A stretch of 64,000 bases of DNA from Telluria mixta (GTDB taxonomy: Bacteria; Pseudomonadota; Gammaproteobacteria; Burkholderiales; Burkholderiaceae_D): contig NZ_CP119520.1 in NCBI RefSeq assembly GCF_029223865.1, positions 1,302,001 through 1,366,000 of the forward strand, written 5' to 3'. Shown here piece by piece: positions 8,278-16,320 of the stretch. A program made the translations under genes and the position numbers. The notes under the pieces were generated by a model. The model was not told where the DNA came from. It searched no databases and saw only the letters and a program-made list of their open reading frames with translations. Numbering within the stretch: the stretch's first letter is position 1; every line of letters begins with the position of its first letter.

Positions 8278-9027
8278 ATGAAGATACTGGTTCCCGTGAA
8301 ACGGGTGGTCGACGCCAACGTCAAGGTCCGCGTGAAGCCGGACAAGTCCGGCGTCGACCTGGCCAACATAAAAATGGCCATCAATCCATTCGACGAGATC
8401 GCCGTGGAGGAAGCCGTGCGGCTGAAGGAAGCAGGTCACGCGGCGGAAGTCGTCGCCGTGTCCTGCGGGGTCGATGCCTGCCAGGATGTGCTGCGCACCG
8501 CGCTGGCCGCCGGCGCCGACCGCGGCATCCTGGTGCGGACGGACGCGCAGCTGCAGCCGCTCGCCGTCGCCAGGTTGCTGGCCGCCATCGTCAGGCGCGA
8601 AATCCCGCAACTCGTCATCCTGGGCAAGCAGGCCATCGACGACGATTGCAACCAGACCGGCCAGATGCTGGCGGCCATGCTGGGCTGGCCGCAGGCCACG
8701 TTCGCGTCAAAGGTGCGGGTCGAAGGCGACCGGGTGACGGTCGCCCGCGACATCGATGGCGGCATCGAGACCGTGCAACTGGCGCTGCCGGCGGTCGTGA
8801 CGGCGGACCTGCGCCTGAACGAACCGCGCTTCGTCAGCCTGCCCAACCTGATGAAGTCGAAAAAGAAGCGGCTGGACGTGGTGCCCGCCGAGACCCTCGG
8901 CGCCGATCTCTCCCCGCGCTGGACGACGCTGGCCGTCAACCCGCCCCCGCAACGCCAGCCCGGTGTGCTCGTGAAGGATGCGGCCGAACTGGTCCACCGT
9001 TTGCGGCACGAAGCGAACGTCATTTAA
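8278..9027 (+). CDS. etfB: Electron transfer flavoprotein beta subunit
   Basis: 249 residues with the EtfB hallmarks: N-terminal [47 protein letters not shown] (AMP/FAD contact) and the recognition loop near NLMKSKKK. It binds AMP or a second FAD and pairs with EtfA. The gene follows a GGCGACAGGAGAC ribosome binding site. The context with ferredoxins and an AprA-like protein suggests it serves this pathway; no acyl-CoA dehydrogenase gene is nearby. Confidence 0.92.
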   Translation: MKILVPVKRVVDANVKVRVKPDKSGVDLANIKMAINPFDEIAVEEAVRLKEAGHAAEVVAVSCGVDACQDVLRTALAAGADRGILVRTDAQLQPLAVARLLAAIVRREIPQLVILGKQAIDDDCNQTGQMLAAMLGWPQATFASKVRVEGDRVTVARDIDGGIETVQLALPAVVTADLRLNEPRFVSLPNLMKSKKKRLDVVPAETLGADLSPRWTTLAVNPPPQRQPGVLVKDAAELVHRLRHEANVI

Positions 9028-9043
9028 CTTATCGAGGAACATC

Positions 9044-10009
9044 ATGACGGTACTGGTCATTGCCGAACACGACAACGTTTCGCTCCATGTTGCCACGCGC
9101 CATGCGGTCGGCGCGGCCCGCCTGTGCGGCGGCGACGTGCACCTTCTCGTCGCGGGACACGATTGCGCCACCGCGGCGCGCACGGCCGGTCGCATCGCCG
9201 GCGTGGCAAAGGTGTGGCTCGCCTCGGCCCCGCAGCTGGCGCACGGTCTCGCGGAAAACGTCGCCGCCCAGGCGCTGGAACTGTTGGCGCAGGAGGCTTA
9301 CACCCACGTACTTGCTGCGGCCAGCACGTTCGGCAAGAGCGTCATGCCGCGCATCGCGGCCGGGCTGGATGCGGGGCAGATCTCGGACGTCACGCGCGTG
9401 GTCGCTCCCGACATCTTCGAACGTCCGATCCATGCGGGAAACGCGATCGCGACCGTCCAGGCACTGGACGCCATCAAGGTGCTGACCGTGCGCCCCACCA
9501 GTTTCAACGCCGCGCCCCTGGACGACACGGAGGCAATCGTCCAGGACATGACGCCGGTGGACGATGCCGGCACGGCGCGCGTCGTCGCGGTCGAGCGGAC
9601 GGTGTCGGCGCGGGCGGAGCTGACCTCGGCGCGCGTCGTGGTAGCGGGCGGGCGCGGCCTGGGTTCCGGTGCCGGTTTCACCGTGCTGGAACCGCTGGCG
9701 GACGCGCTGGGCGCCGCGATCGGCGCGTCGCGCGCGGCGGTCGACGCCGGCTTTGCCAGCAACACTTTGCAGATCGGCCAGACCGGCAAGGTCGTCGCGC
9801 CCGCGCTGTATGTCGCGGTCGGCATTTCGGGTGCCATCCAGCACCTGGCCGGCATCGGTGATGCGAAGGTCATCGTGGCCATCAACAAGGATGCGGAAGC
9901 GCCGATTTTCGGCGTGGCGGATTATGGCATCGTCGCGGACCTGTTCGACGTCGTGCCTGCGCTCGTCACCGCATTGCAGGAGGACGAGCAGAAACAGCTG
10001 GCCGCCTAG
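9044..10009 (+). CDS. etfA: Electron transfer flavoprotein alpha subunit
   Basis: 321 residues. The N-terminal domain pairs with EtfB, and the C-terminal FAD domain carries GRGLGSG, QIGQTGKVVAP and GISGAIQHLAGI, the strongest EtfA signatures. The start is the ATG at 9044, seven bases after a GAGGAA box and 16 bases after etfB; the open frame extending upstream overlaps etfB and lacks homology. Partner and context as for etfB. Confidence 0.92.
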   Translation: MTVLVIAEHDNVSLHVATRHAVGAARLCGGDVHLLVAGHDCATAARTAGRIAGVAKVWLASAPQLAHGLAENVAAQALELLAQEAYTHVLAAASTFGKSVMPRIAAGLDAGQISDVTRVVAPDIFERPIHAGNAIATVQALDAIKVLTVRPTSFNAAPLDDTEAIVQDMTPVDDAGTARVVAVERTVSARAELTSARVVVAGGRGLGSGAGFTVLEPLADALGAAIGASRAAVDAGFASNTLQIGQTGKVVAPALYVAVGISGAIQHLAGIGDAKVIVAINKDAEAPIFGVADYGIVADLFDVVPALVTALQEDEQKQLAA

Positions 10010-10022
10010 CGGGTCGGGTGCC

Positions 10023-10769
10023 ATGCTGACACATACCGGCCTTTTACTGATCTCCATTGCGATTGGCGTCCTGATCGGCGCAGCCGGCGTAGGCGGGTTT
10101 TTCATGCCGCCCGCCCTCATGCTGCTGATGAACATGGACATTCACCAGGGCATGGCGTTGTCCTTGTTCACCTTCATCTTTACCGGCGCAGCGGGCGCGC
10201 TCTACTTTCACAGGAAAGGCAGCATGGACTGGACGCTGGTGCGGCCGGTGTGCCTCGGCGCGGCGGCGACGGGCCATGTCGGCGCATGGACCGGCCATCA
10301 TCTCGCCACCGCATCGCTGTCGACGGCGCTGGCCGCGGTCATCCTCGTCGTCGGCATGTACATGTCGGGCGCCGGCGGCCAGGCGGCGCTTGCCTTGCCG
10401 GAGGGCCCGCGCCAACGCTGGCTGATGCTTGCGGCTATCGGCGCCCTCACAGGGTTCTTTTCCGGCCTCACCGGCGTCGGCGGCCAGGTGCTGTCCGTGC
10501 CGCTGATGGTCTTGTGCGGTTATCCCGTACTGACCGCAATCGGCGTCGGACAGATGCTGCAAACCGTCGGCGCCTTGTCCGGTTCGCTCGCGAACATGCA
10601 TTACGCCAGCATCGACTATGGCCTGGCCGCCTTCATCGTCGTGTTTGAAATTGCCGGTGTACTGGCCGGCGCCATCCTCATCCATCGTCTCGACGGCGCG
10701 TTCGTCAAGCGCCTGGTAGGCGGGCTGTGCATGGTGGCCGGTTGCGGGTTCATGCTGCGCAGCCTGTAG
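10023..10769 (+). CDS. TauE/SafE (TSUP) family membrane exporter
   Basis: 248 residues with about eight hydrophobic segments and two GVGG-type repeats (GAAGVGGFFMPPALML and GLTGVGGQVLSVPLMV), the TSUP signature. Characterised members move sulfite, sulfoacetate or other organosulfonates. It is the last gene of the cluster, 13 bases after etfA, and would remove an oxidised sulfur product or act as a second transporter for the substrate. Confidence 0.85.
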   Translation: MLTHTGLLLISIAIGVLIGAAGVGGFFMPPALMLLMNMDIHQGMALSLFTFIFTGAAGALYFHRKGSMDWTLVRPVCLGAAATGHVGAWTGHHLATASLSTALAAVILVVGMYMSGAGGQAALALPEGPRQRWLMLAAIGALTGFFSGLTGVGGQVLSVPLMVLCGYPVLTAIGVGQMLQTVGALSGSLANMHYASIDYGLAAFIVVFEIAGVLAGAILIHRLDGAFVKRLVGGLCMVAGCGFMLRSL

Positions 10770-10832
10770 ATGGACGCGCAAGCGGCCTGAATCGGTGTAC
10801 AGTTGAGCATCATTGTTTTGAGAAAGATAACG

Positions 10833-12134
10833 ATGCGCAAGATGACCGGGGCGCTGCTGGCGCTGGCAGCACTGGCGTGCGTACAGACGGCGCGGGCCGA
10901 GGGGCTCGATCCGACCGAGCAGAAGATCGTCGCGGAAATCAGGGCGCATGCGCCGCAAGCCCTCGCCCTGCTCGAGCAGAGCGTCCTCATCAACAGCGGC
11001 ACGATGAATACCCGCGGCGTGCGCGACGTGGGCGCATTGTTCCGCAAGCAGTTCGACGAGCTCGGTTTTACGACGCGCTGGATCGATCTGCCGCCCGAGA
11101 TGCGCCGCGCCGGCCACCTCGTCGCGACGCGTGACGGCAACCGCGGCAAGCGCCTGCTGCTGCTCGGTCACCTCGACACCGTGTTCGAACCGGGCTCCGA
11201 CGTCCCCATGTGGCAGCGCGACGGCGATAAGGTGCGCGGCCAGGGCGTGTCGGACATGAAGGGCGGCGACGTGATCGTCATCGAAGCCTTGCGCGCGCTG
11301 CACCGCGTGGGCGCTCTCGACGGCACGCGCATCGCCGTGATGTTCACGGGCGACGAGGAGGAAGCCGGGAATCCGAAGAGCGTGTCGCGCGGCGACATGG
11401 TGGCGCTGGCCAAGCGCAGCGACGTCGCCCTCAGCTTCGAAGGCAGCATCCTCGACAAGAACGGCCAGGCGACCGCCACCGTGGGCCGCCGTGCGACGGC
11501 CACGTGGGAGCTCGAAGTCAAGGCGCGCCAGGGCCATTCGATGGCCGTGTTCGGCGCCAACGGCTACGGCGCCGTGTACGAGACGGCGCGCATCCTCGAC
11601 GCCTTCCGCCAGCAGGTGATCGAGCCGGGCCTCACGTTCAATCCGGGCCTGATCCTGGGCGGCACCGAGGTCGCGTTCGACGGCGCCACCTCGCGCGGCA
11701 CCGCGTTCGGCAAGACGAACGTGATCGCCAACACGGCCACCGTGAAGGCCGACCTGCGCTACCTGGACTATCCGCAACGCGACCGTGCCCAGGCGCGCAT
11801 GCGCGACATCGTCGCGCAGAACCTGCCCGGCACCAGCGCCACCATCGCATTCCACGAATCCTATCCGCCGATGGCCGTGACACCCGGCAACCTGAAAGTG
11901 CTGGACCTGTATTCGCGCGTCAGCCAGGATGCCGGCCTCGGCGCGATCGCCCCCTTGCCCGCGGAAGCGCGCGGCGCGGGCGACATCCAGTTCGTCGCGC
12001 CGCTCCTCGACAGCCTCGACGGCCTCGGCGCGAGCGGCAACGGCGCCCATTCGCCGAACGAAGACCTCGATGTGGGCTCGATCGAACGGAGTGCCGTGCG
12101 CGCGGCATTGCTGATCTATCGTTTGACGCGTTGA
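10833..12134 (+). CDS. M20-family metallopeptidase (glutamate carboxypeptidase-like), secreted
   Basis: 433 residues with a signal peptide ending near ARA (about residue 22). Zinc ligands and catalytic residues are visible: GHLDTVF, GVSDMKGG, GDEEEAG and a late GAHSPNEDLD histidine. The order matches carboxypeptidase G2-like M20A enzymes, including the inserted dimerisation domain (about residues 200-310). It probably cleaves C-terminal glutamate or related amide bonds in the periplasm. The start at 10833 is chosen because it gives a proper signal peptide. Confidence 0.85.
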   Translation: MRKMTGALLALAALACVQTARAEGLDPTEQKIVAEIRAHAPQALALLEQSVLINSGTMNTRGVRDVGALFRKQFDELGFTTRWIDLPPEMRRAGHLVATRDGNRGKRLLLLGHLDTVFEPGSDVPMWQRDGDKVRGQGVSDMKGGDVIVIEALRALHRVGALDGTRIAVMFTGDEEEAGNPKSVSRGDMVALAKRSDVALSFEGSILDKNGQATATVGRRATATWELEVKARQGHSMAVFGANGYGAVYETARILDAFRQQVIEPGLTFNPGLILGGTEVAFDGATSRGTAFGKTNVIANTATVKADLRYLDYPQRDRAQARMRDIVAQNLPGTSATIAFHESYPPMAVTPGNLKVLDLYSRVSQDAGLGAIAPLPAEARGAGDIQFVAPLLDSLDGLGASGNGAHSPNEDLDVGSIERSAVRAALLIYRLTR

Positions 12135-12164
12135 CGCTCGTCGAATTTCTTCAACCGGACACAC

Positions 12165-12183
12165 TACCCGAACCGGGTAATAT
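12165..12183 (+). promoter_or_regulatory. Inverted repeat overlapping a candidate -10 box
   Basis: TACCCG (12165-12170) and CGGGTA (12174-12179) form a perfect six-base inverted repeat with a three-base spacer, overlapping TAATAT at 12178-12183, just before the thioesterase start at 12190. It could be an operator; no -35 box is obvious. Confidence 0.3.
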
Positions 12184-12189
12184 GCACAC

Positions 12190-12633
12190 ATGGCACGACT
12201 GATACTCACCTTCCCCGAAGACCAGTACTACTACACGACCTTGCTGACGGTGCGCGTCACCGACATCAACGCCGGCAACCACCTGGGCAACGACTCGATG
12301 ATCTCGATGATTTCCGAGGCGCGGGCCCGTTTCCTGTTCGAATACGGCGTCTCGGAAACAGAGGGCGACGGCACGGGCATCATCGTCACGGACCTCGCGA
12401 CGACGTACCGCGCCGAGGCGCACGCACGCGACCAGCTGCTGTTCGAAGTGGGCGTCATGGACTTCAACAAGTATGGCGGCGACATCATCTTCCGGGTCAC
12501 CCGTCCCAAAGATAAAACCCTCGTCGCGATGGCCAAGCAGGGCTTCGTCTTCTTCAACTACAAGACGAGCCAGGTCGTCGCCATGCCGGAAGACTTCCGC
12601 ACCAAGTTCGACCGGGTGAACTGGATCGACTGA
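12190..12633 (+). CDS. Hotdog-fold acyl-CoA thioesterase-like protein
   Basis: 147 residues with the 4HBT hotdog pattern: V-x-D-INAGNHLGND, then ISEARARFLFEYGV helix, and IIVTDLATTYRAEAHARDQLLFE strands. Such proteins hydrolyse acyl-CoA or aryl-CoA thioesters. The usual catalytic acid region is represented by D-x-N-x-G-N-H. It stands alone between an M20 peptidase and an ECF sigma gene, so the substrate cannot be guessed. Confidence 0.75.
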   Translation: MARLILTFPEDQYYYTTLLTVRVTDINAGNHLGNDSMISMISEARARFLFEYGVSETEGDGTGIIVTDLATTYRAEAHARDQLLFEVGVMDFNKYGGDIIFRVTRPKDKTLVAMAKQGFVFFNYKTSQVVAMPEDFRTKFDRVNWID

Positions 12634-12700
12634 GTTTCCCCGCAAAAAAATCGGGAACTTTCCCCGCCTCCCGCTGGAATATGGGTAAAGACAATGACCC

Positions 12701-13261
12701 ATGACCACGCCAACCACTGATACCGACCTGCTGCGCCAGACGCGCAGCGGCGCCGCCGACGCCTTCGCGGCCTTGTACCGGCGCCACCAGGGTCCGCTGT
12801 ACCGCTTCGCGCTGCTGCGCTGCGGCTCGGCGGACACGGCCGCCGACGTGGTCCAGGAAACGTTCATGGGCCTGCTGACGGATCGGTTCCGCTTCGATCC
12901 GCTGCGCGGACAGTTGCAGCACTTCCTGTTCGGCGTGGCGCGCAACCTGATCCTCAAGAACGAAACGGCACACCAGCGGCACGTGGTGCTGGACGGCGGG
13001 GACGACGGCGACGACGACCTGCCCGACGACGCGGCCTGTCCGCTGGCGCGCCTGCTGGACAACGAGGCCGCCGAGGAAGTACGGCGCGCGCTGGCGCTGC
13101 TCGCGCCGCACTACCGCGACGCCGTCATCCTGTACGAGATACACGAATTGTCGTACGCCGAGATCGCCGACATCTGCCAGGTCGACATCGGCACCGTGCG
13201 TTCGCGCCTGTCGCGCGGGCGGGCGGCACTCGCGAAGCGCCTGGCCTGCATGAAAGGATAA
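12701..13261 (+). CDS. ECF-subfamily RNA polymerase sigma factor
   Basis: 186 residues. Region 2 is around FAALYRRHQGPLYRFALLRC to VVQETFMGL and region 4 is LSYAEIADICQVDIGTVRSR. There is a long acidic linker (GGDDGDDDLPDD). The next gene, five bases downstream, encodes a single-pass membrane protein and the one after a secreted protein, the common layout of an ECF factor with an anti-sigma and target. A GGGAACTTT stretch at 12653-12661 could be its own ECF-type -35 element, suggesting autoregulation. Confidence 0.9.
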   Translation: MTTPTTDTDLLRQTRSGAADAFAALYRRHQGPLYRFALLRCGSADTAADVVQETFMGLLTDRFRFDPLRGQLQHFLFGVARNLILKNETAHQRHVVLDGGDDGDDDLPDDAACPLARLLDNEAAEEVRRALALLAPHYRDAVILYEIHELSYAEIADICQVDIGTVRSRLSRGRAALAKRLACMKG

Positions 13262-13266
13262 CCATC

Positions 13267-13755
13267 ATGGACACAAACAAGACGACGGCGACCGACCGCG
13301 ATCCCCTGTTCGACGCCCTGCGCGCGGAGGTGGGCCGGCTGGACGCCCCGCGCGGCGTCGAAAAGGAATTGCTGCAGGCGTTCGCGAAGCTGCACCCGCC
13401 GAAGCGCCGCTGGTATCAAAAGCTGACGGTGCCTTCCTTCGCACTGGCCGGCAGCCTCGTGGCCGGCGCACTCGTGCTGGCGTTCGCCGTGCGGGCACCG
13501 CACCCGGCGGATGACGGCCGCGCCGGCGCGCTCGTCGCGCTCGACGGCAACGGCGTGTTCATCGCGCTGGATTCGGCAGAGCGCATCGCCGCGGAACCGG
13601 CGCCGCGCATGGTCGCCACCGACGTGCCGCGCACGAGCCTTGCCGCATTGGGCGTGCCGCTCACACCGGAAAACGCGGGCGATTCCGTCCGTGCCGAGAT
13701 GCTCGTCGCGGCCGACGGCCAGCCGCTTGCCCTGCGCCTGAGCGCGCTTCAATAA
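13267..13755 (+). CDS. Single-pass membrane protein, probable anti-sigma factor
   Basis: 162 residues. A cytoplasmic part of about 55 residues precedes one transmembrane segment (FALAGSLVAGALVLAFAV, about residues 57-75) and a periplasmic domain of about 85 residues. The arrangement and the five-base gap to the ECF sigma gene suggest an anti-sigma factor, but no zinc-binding ZAS motif (H-x3-C-x2-C) is present. The role is therefore inferred from position. Confidence 0.6.
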   Translation: MDTNKTTATDRDPLFDALRAEVGRLDAPRGVEKELLQAFAKLHPPKRRWYQKLTVPSFALAGSLVAGALVLAFAVRAPHPADDGRAGALVALDGNGVFIALDSAERIAAEPAPRMVATDVPRTSLAALGVPLTPENAGDSVRAEMLVAADGQPLALRLSALQ

Positions 13756-13769
13756 CGAAAGAGGATGCC

Positions 13770-14756
13770 ATGACTACCAGACATATTGTGATCGCCGCCC
13801 TGCTGGCCGGCCTGTTCGCCCCGGCGCTGGCCGAGGATACCCAGGGCCGCGCGTCCGACGGCGCCATGACGTTCCACTTCGACAGCATGAACTTCGACGC
13901 GCGCACCGGCGTCGCCGTGATGCGCTCGAACATCGTCAAGACCGCGCCGTACAGTGCGCAGATGGTGACGGAGTTCGCGCAGGCGCTGGCCGACGGCAAC
14001 CAGATCGCCACGCGCCGCACCACCATGACGTACCGCGACAGCGCCGGCCGCACCCGCCAGGAGATCCGCGACGACAAGGGCGACGTCGTCACCGTCACGA
14101 TCAACGATCCGGTGAACGGCACGAACCTGATCCTGCACCCGCGGGACCGCACCGCTGTCAGGATCAACCCGGCGGCGACAGCGCGCGCGGCGGCCGACGC
14201 GGCCCGGGCGAAGATCGACCAGATGCGCAAGGACGGGACGCTGCCCGACGGCAAAGAAGACATCATCGTGAAACGCGTGCAAGGCATCGACGACGCCGAG
14301 CGCCAGCGCATCCAGCGCGACGTGCGCATCCACGTGTCGAGGGCGCTGGCGGAGAACGGCACGGCACTGCGCGACGCGCAGATGCAGGTGGCGCCGCTGA
14401 TGAACGGCGCGTTCGCCGACGTCAAATGGTCGACGAAGGCGACGACGAAGGACCTGGGCACGCGCGACTTCGGCGGCATCAAGGCCGAGGGCAAGCTGCG
14501 CAGCTACGAGATCCCGGCCGGCGCGATCGGCAACCGCAATGCGATCGTCGTCGCGGACGAGACGTGGACGGCACCCGACCTGCAGGTGACGGTGTACACG
14601 AAGCACAGCGACCCGCGCAGCGGCGACGTCGTGTTCCGTCTCGAAAACGTCAAGCGCGAGGAACCGGCGGCCGCCCTGTTCACCGTGCCGGCCGATTACA
14701 CGGTGCGCGAAGCGGGCGGCCGCTGGCGCGACAAGGCCGGCCGCACGGACAAGTGA
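13770..14756 (+). CDS. Secreted hypothetical protein, third gene of the ECF module
   Basis: 328 residues with a signal peptide ending near ALA (about residue 17). No enzyme motif was recognised. The mature protein is rich in charged beta-strand sequence, with a helical alanine/arginine-rich stretch in the middle (about residues 130-150). It follows the membrane protein by 14 bases, so it is likely co-transcribed with the sigma factor and may be a stress-sensed or stress-induced envelope protein. It ends one base before a convergent gene. Confidence 0.6.
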   Translation: MTTRHIVIAALLAGLFAPALAEDTQGRASDGAMTFHFDSMNFDARTGVAVMRSNIVKTAPYSAQMVTEFAQALADGNQIATRRTTMTYRDSAGRTRQEIRDDKGDVVTVTINDPVNGTNLILHPRDRTAVRINPAATARAAADAARAKIDQMRKDGTLPDGKEDIIVKRVQGIDDAERQRIQRDVRIHVSRALAENGTALRDAQMQVAPLMNGAFADVKWSTKATTKDLGTRDFGGIKAEGKLRSYEIPAGAIGNRNAIVVADETWTAPDLQVTVYTKHSDPRSGDVVFRLENVKREEPAAALFTVPADYTVREAGGRWRDKAGRTDK

Positions 14757-14757
14757 A

Positions 14758-15255
14758 TTACCTGCGCTTCTTCTGGATCGGCGCGATCGTCTTGTCGAAC
14801 CAGTCGTCGATCATCTGCTTCTCGTAGCGATACGGCTCGGAATCGAAGTAGTGGCTGAAGGTCTGCTGGTAATTCATGTCCTGCAGCTGCGCCTGGCCGC
14901 TCTTGAGCACCTGCCCATTCTGCTCGATCGCATAATTCAGCTCCATGCGGGGCCAGTCCGCGCGGCCGGTCAGCACGCGCAGGTCGCGGCCCAGCCGGGC
15001 GCTCGGGATCAGGCGGCCGGCCGGGTCGAAATCCGTGATCTCGATGCGCAGGTCCTCGCCCGGCGGCAGGTTCGCGCCCAGCTTCACGAAGTGGTCGGTG
15101 ATCTGGTCCAGCATCTCCTTGCGCTCCCAGCCCGCGAACGGCAGGTCATGGAAATTCTCGGGGTGGACCCAGGTGACGTTGACCGCGGCCGACGCGCTGC
15201 CCGCGGCCAGCGCCAGCAGGCCCGCCAGGGCCATCGTCTTCATGAACGGTTTCAT
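14758..15255 (-). CDS. DUF3016 family secreted protein
   Basis: 165 residues. A signal peptide ends at ASA (about residue 23), followed by VNVTWVHPENFHDL near the start and a C-terminal FDKTIAPIQKK, features of DUF3016 proteins, which are periplasmic with unknown function. An internal Met5 could be the true start. Tail-to-tail with the ECF-module gene. Confidence 0.75.
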   Translation of the reverse strand: MKPFMKTMALAGLLALAAGSASAAVNVTWVHPENFHDLPFAGWERKEMLDQITDHFVKLGANLPPGEDLRIEITDFDPAGRLIPSARLGRDLRVLTGRADWPRMELNYAIEQNGQVLKSGQAQLQDMNYQQTFSHYFDSEPYRYEKQMIDDWFDKTIAPIQKKRR

Positions 15256-15436
15256 GATGTTCTTCCTTTCGTCGTCGAATACAACAACCGTTTATACCTC
15301 ATTCTTATACGCCGGTTTCCATGCCGGGTCCGTTATCAATTCGTCTTAGTTTGTATCGAAATGTTAGTCCCCGCACAGGGCCGCGAGCGCTTGCCCGGCA
15401 CAATCCCGGACAGGACAACGCAAGCGAGGATGCATC

Positions 15437-16174
15437 ATGCCGGAAGGCCCGTCGCTGGTCATCTTGAAAGAGCAGACGGCCCCGTTCGTGGGCCAGGAAA
15501 TCGTGCGCGCCGAGGGCAATACCTGGGCCATCGACACGACGCGCCTGATCGGCCAGCCCATCGTCGCGCTGCGCACCTGGGGCAAGCATTTTCTCATCCA
15601 GATGCCCACGATGGTCGTGCGCATTCACTTCCTGCTGTTCGGCACGTACCGCGTGAACGAGGGGCGCGACAAACCGCCGCGCCTGTCGCTCGGCTTCGCG
15701 GACGGCGGCGTACTCAATTTCTACGCCTGCTCCGTGAAGGAAATCGACTGCGACATCGACGCGTATTACGACTGGGCCGCGGACGTCATGTCGGATGCAT
15801 GGGATCCGGCCAAGGCGCGCAAGAAGCTCCGTGCAGCGCCGGACACCCTCGCCTGCGACGCCCTGCTCGACCAGGACATCTTTGCCGGCGTCGGCAACAT
15901 CATCAAGAACGAGGTGCTGTTTCGCATCCGGGTCGACCCGCGCTCGACCGTGGGCGCGCTGCCGCCGGCCAAGCTGCGCGCCCTCGTGCAGGAGGCGCGC
16001 CAGTACAGCTTCGACTTCCTCGAGTGGAAAAAAGAGTTCACGCTCAAGAAGCACTGGCTCGCGCATAACCAGAAAATCTGCCCCCGCTGCCACATCCCCT
16101 TCCACAAAGCGAACCTGGGCAAGACGAACCGGCGCAGCTTCTGGTGCGAGCGTTGCCAAAAACTGTATGAATGA
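15437..16174 (+). CDS. Fpg/Nei-family DNA glycosylase-AP lyase
   Basis: 245 residues. It begins MPEGPS, supplying the catalytic Pro2 and Glu3 after removal of Met1. The helix-two-turn-helix lies around LACDALLDQDIFAGVGNIIKNE, and a C-terminal zinc finger reads CPRC to CERC with the expected spacing. It excises oxidised bases. The sequence between suggests the Nei (endonuclease VIII) side of the family rather than MutM, which is usually nearer 270 residues. Confidence 0.85.
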   Translation: MPEGPSLVILKEQTAPFVGQEIVRAEGNTWAIDTTRLIGQPIVALRTWGKHFLIQMPTMVVRIHFLLFGTYRVNEGRDKPPRLSLGFADGGVLNFYACSVKEIDCDIDAYYDWAADVMSDAWDPAKARKKLRAAPDTLACDALLDQDIFAGVGNIIKNEVLFRIRVDPRSTVGALPPAKLRALVQEARQYSFDFLEWKKEFTLKKHWLAHNQKICPRCHIPFHKANLGKTNRRSFWCERCQKLYE

Positions 16175-16320
16175 GGCACAAATAGCAGGGAAGCAACACG
16201 TTGCGACATTGTGACTTATTGCACTGCGCCATTAATATTTCTTGTTGTTAATGGTCACTGCTCATACTACAATCATTTCGGACCGTGCTGCCTTACCTCA
16301 AAACCTCGAGAGATCGTCAA

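Noticed and set aside
10044..12209. 721-codon minus-strand open frame
   Set aside because: Covers the TauE-type and M20 peptidase genes in antisense; histidine and arginine rich with no motif.
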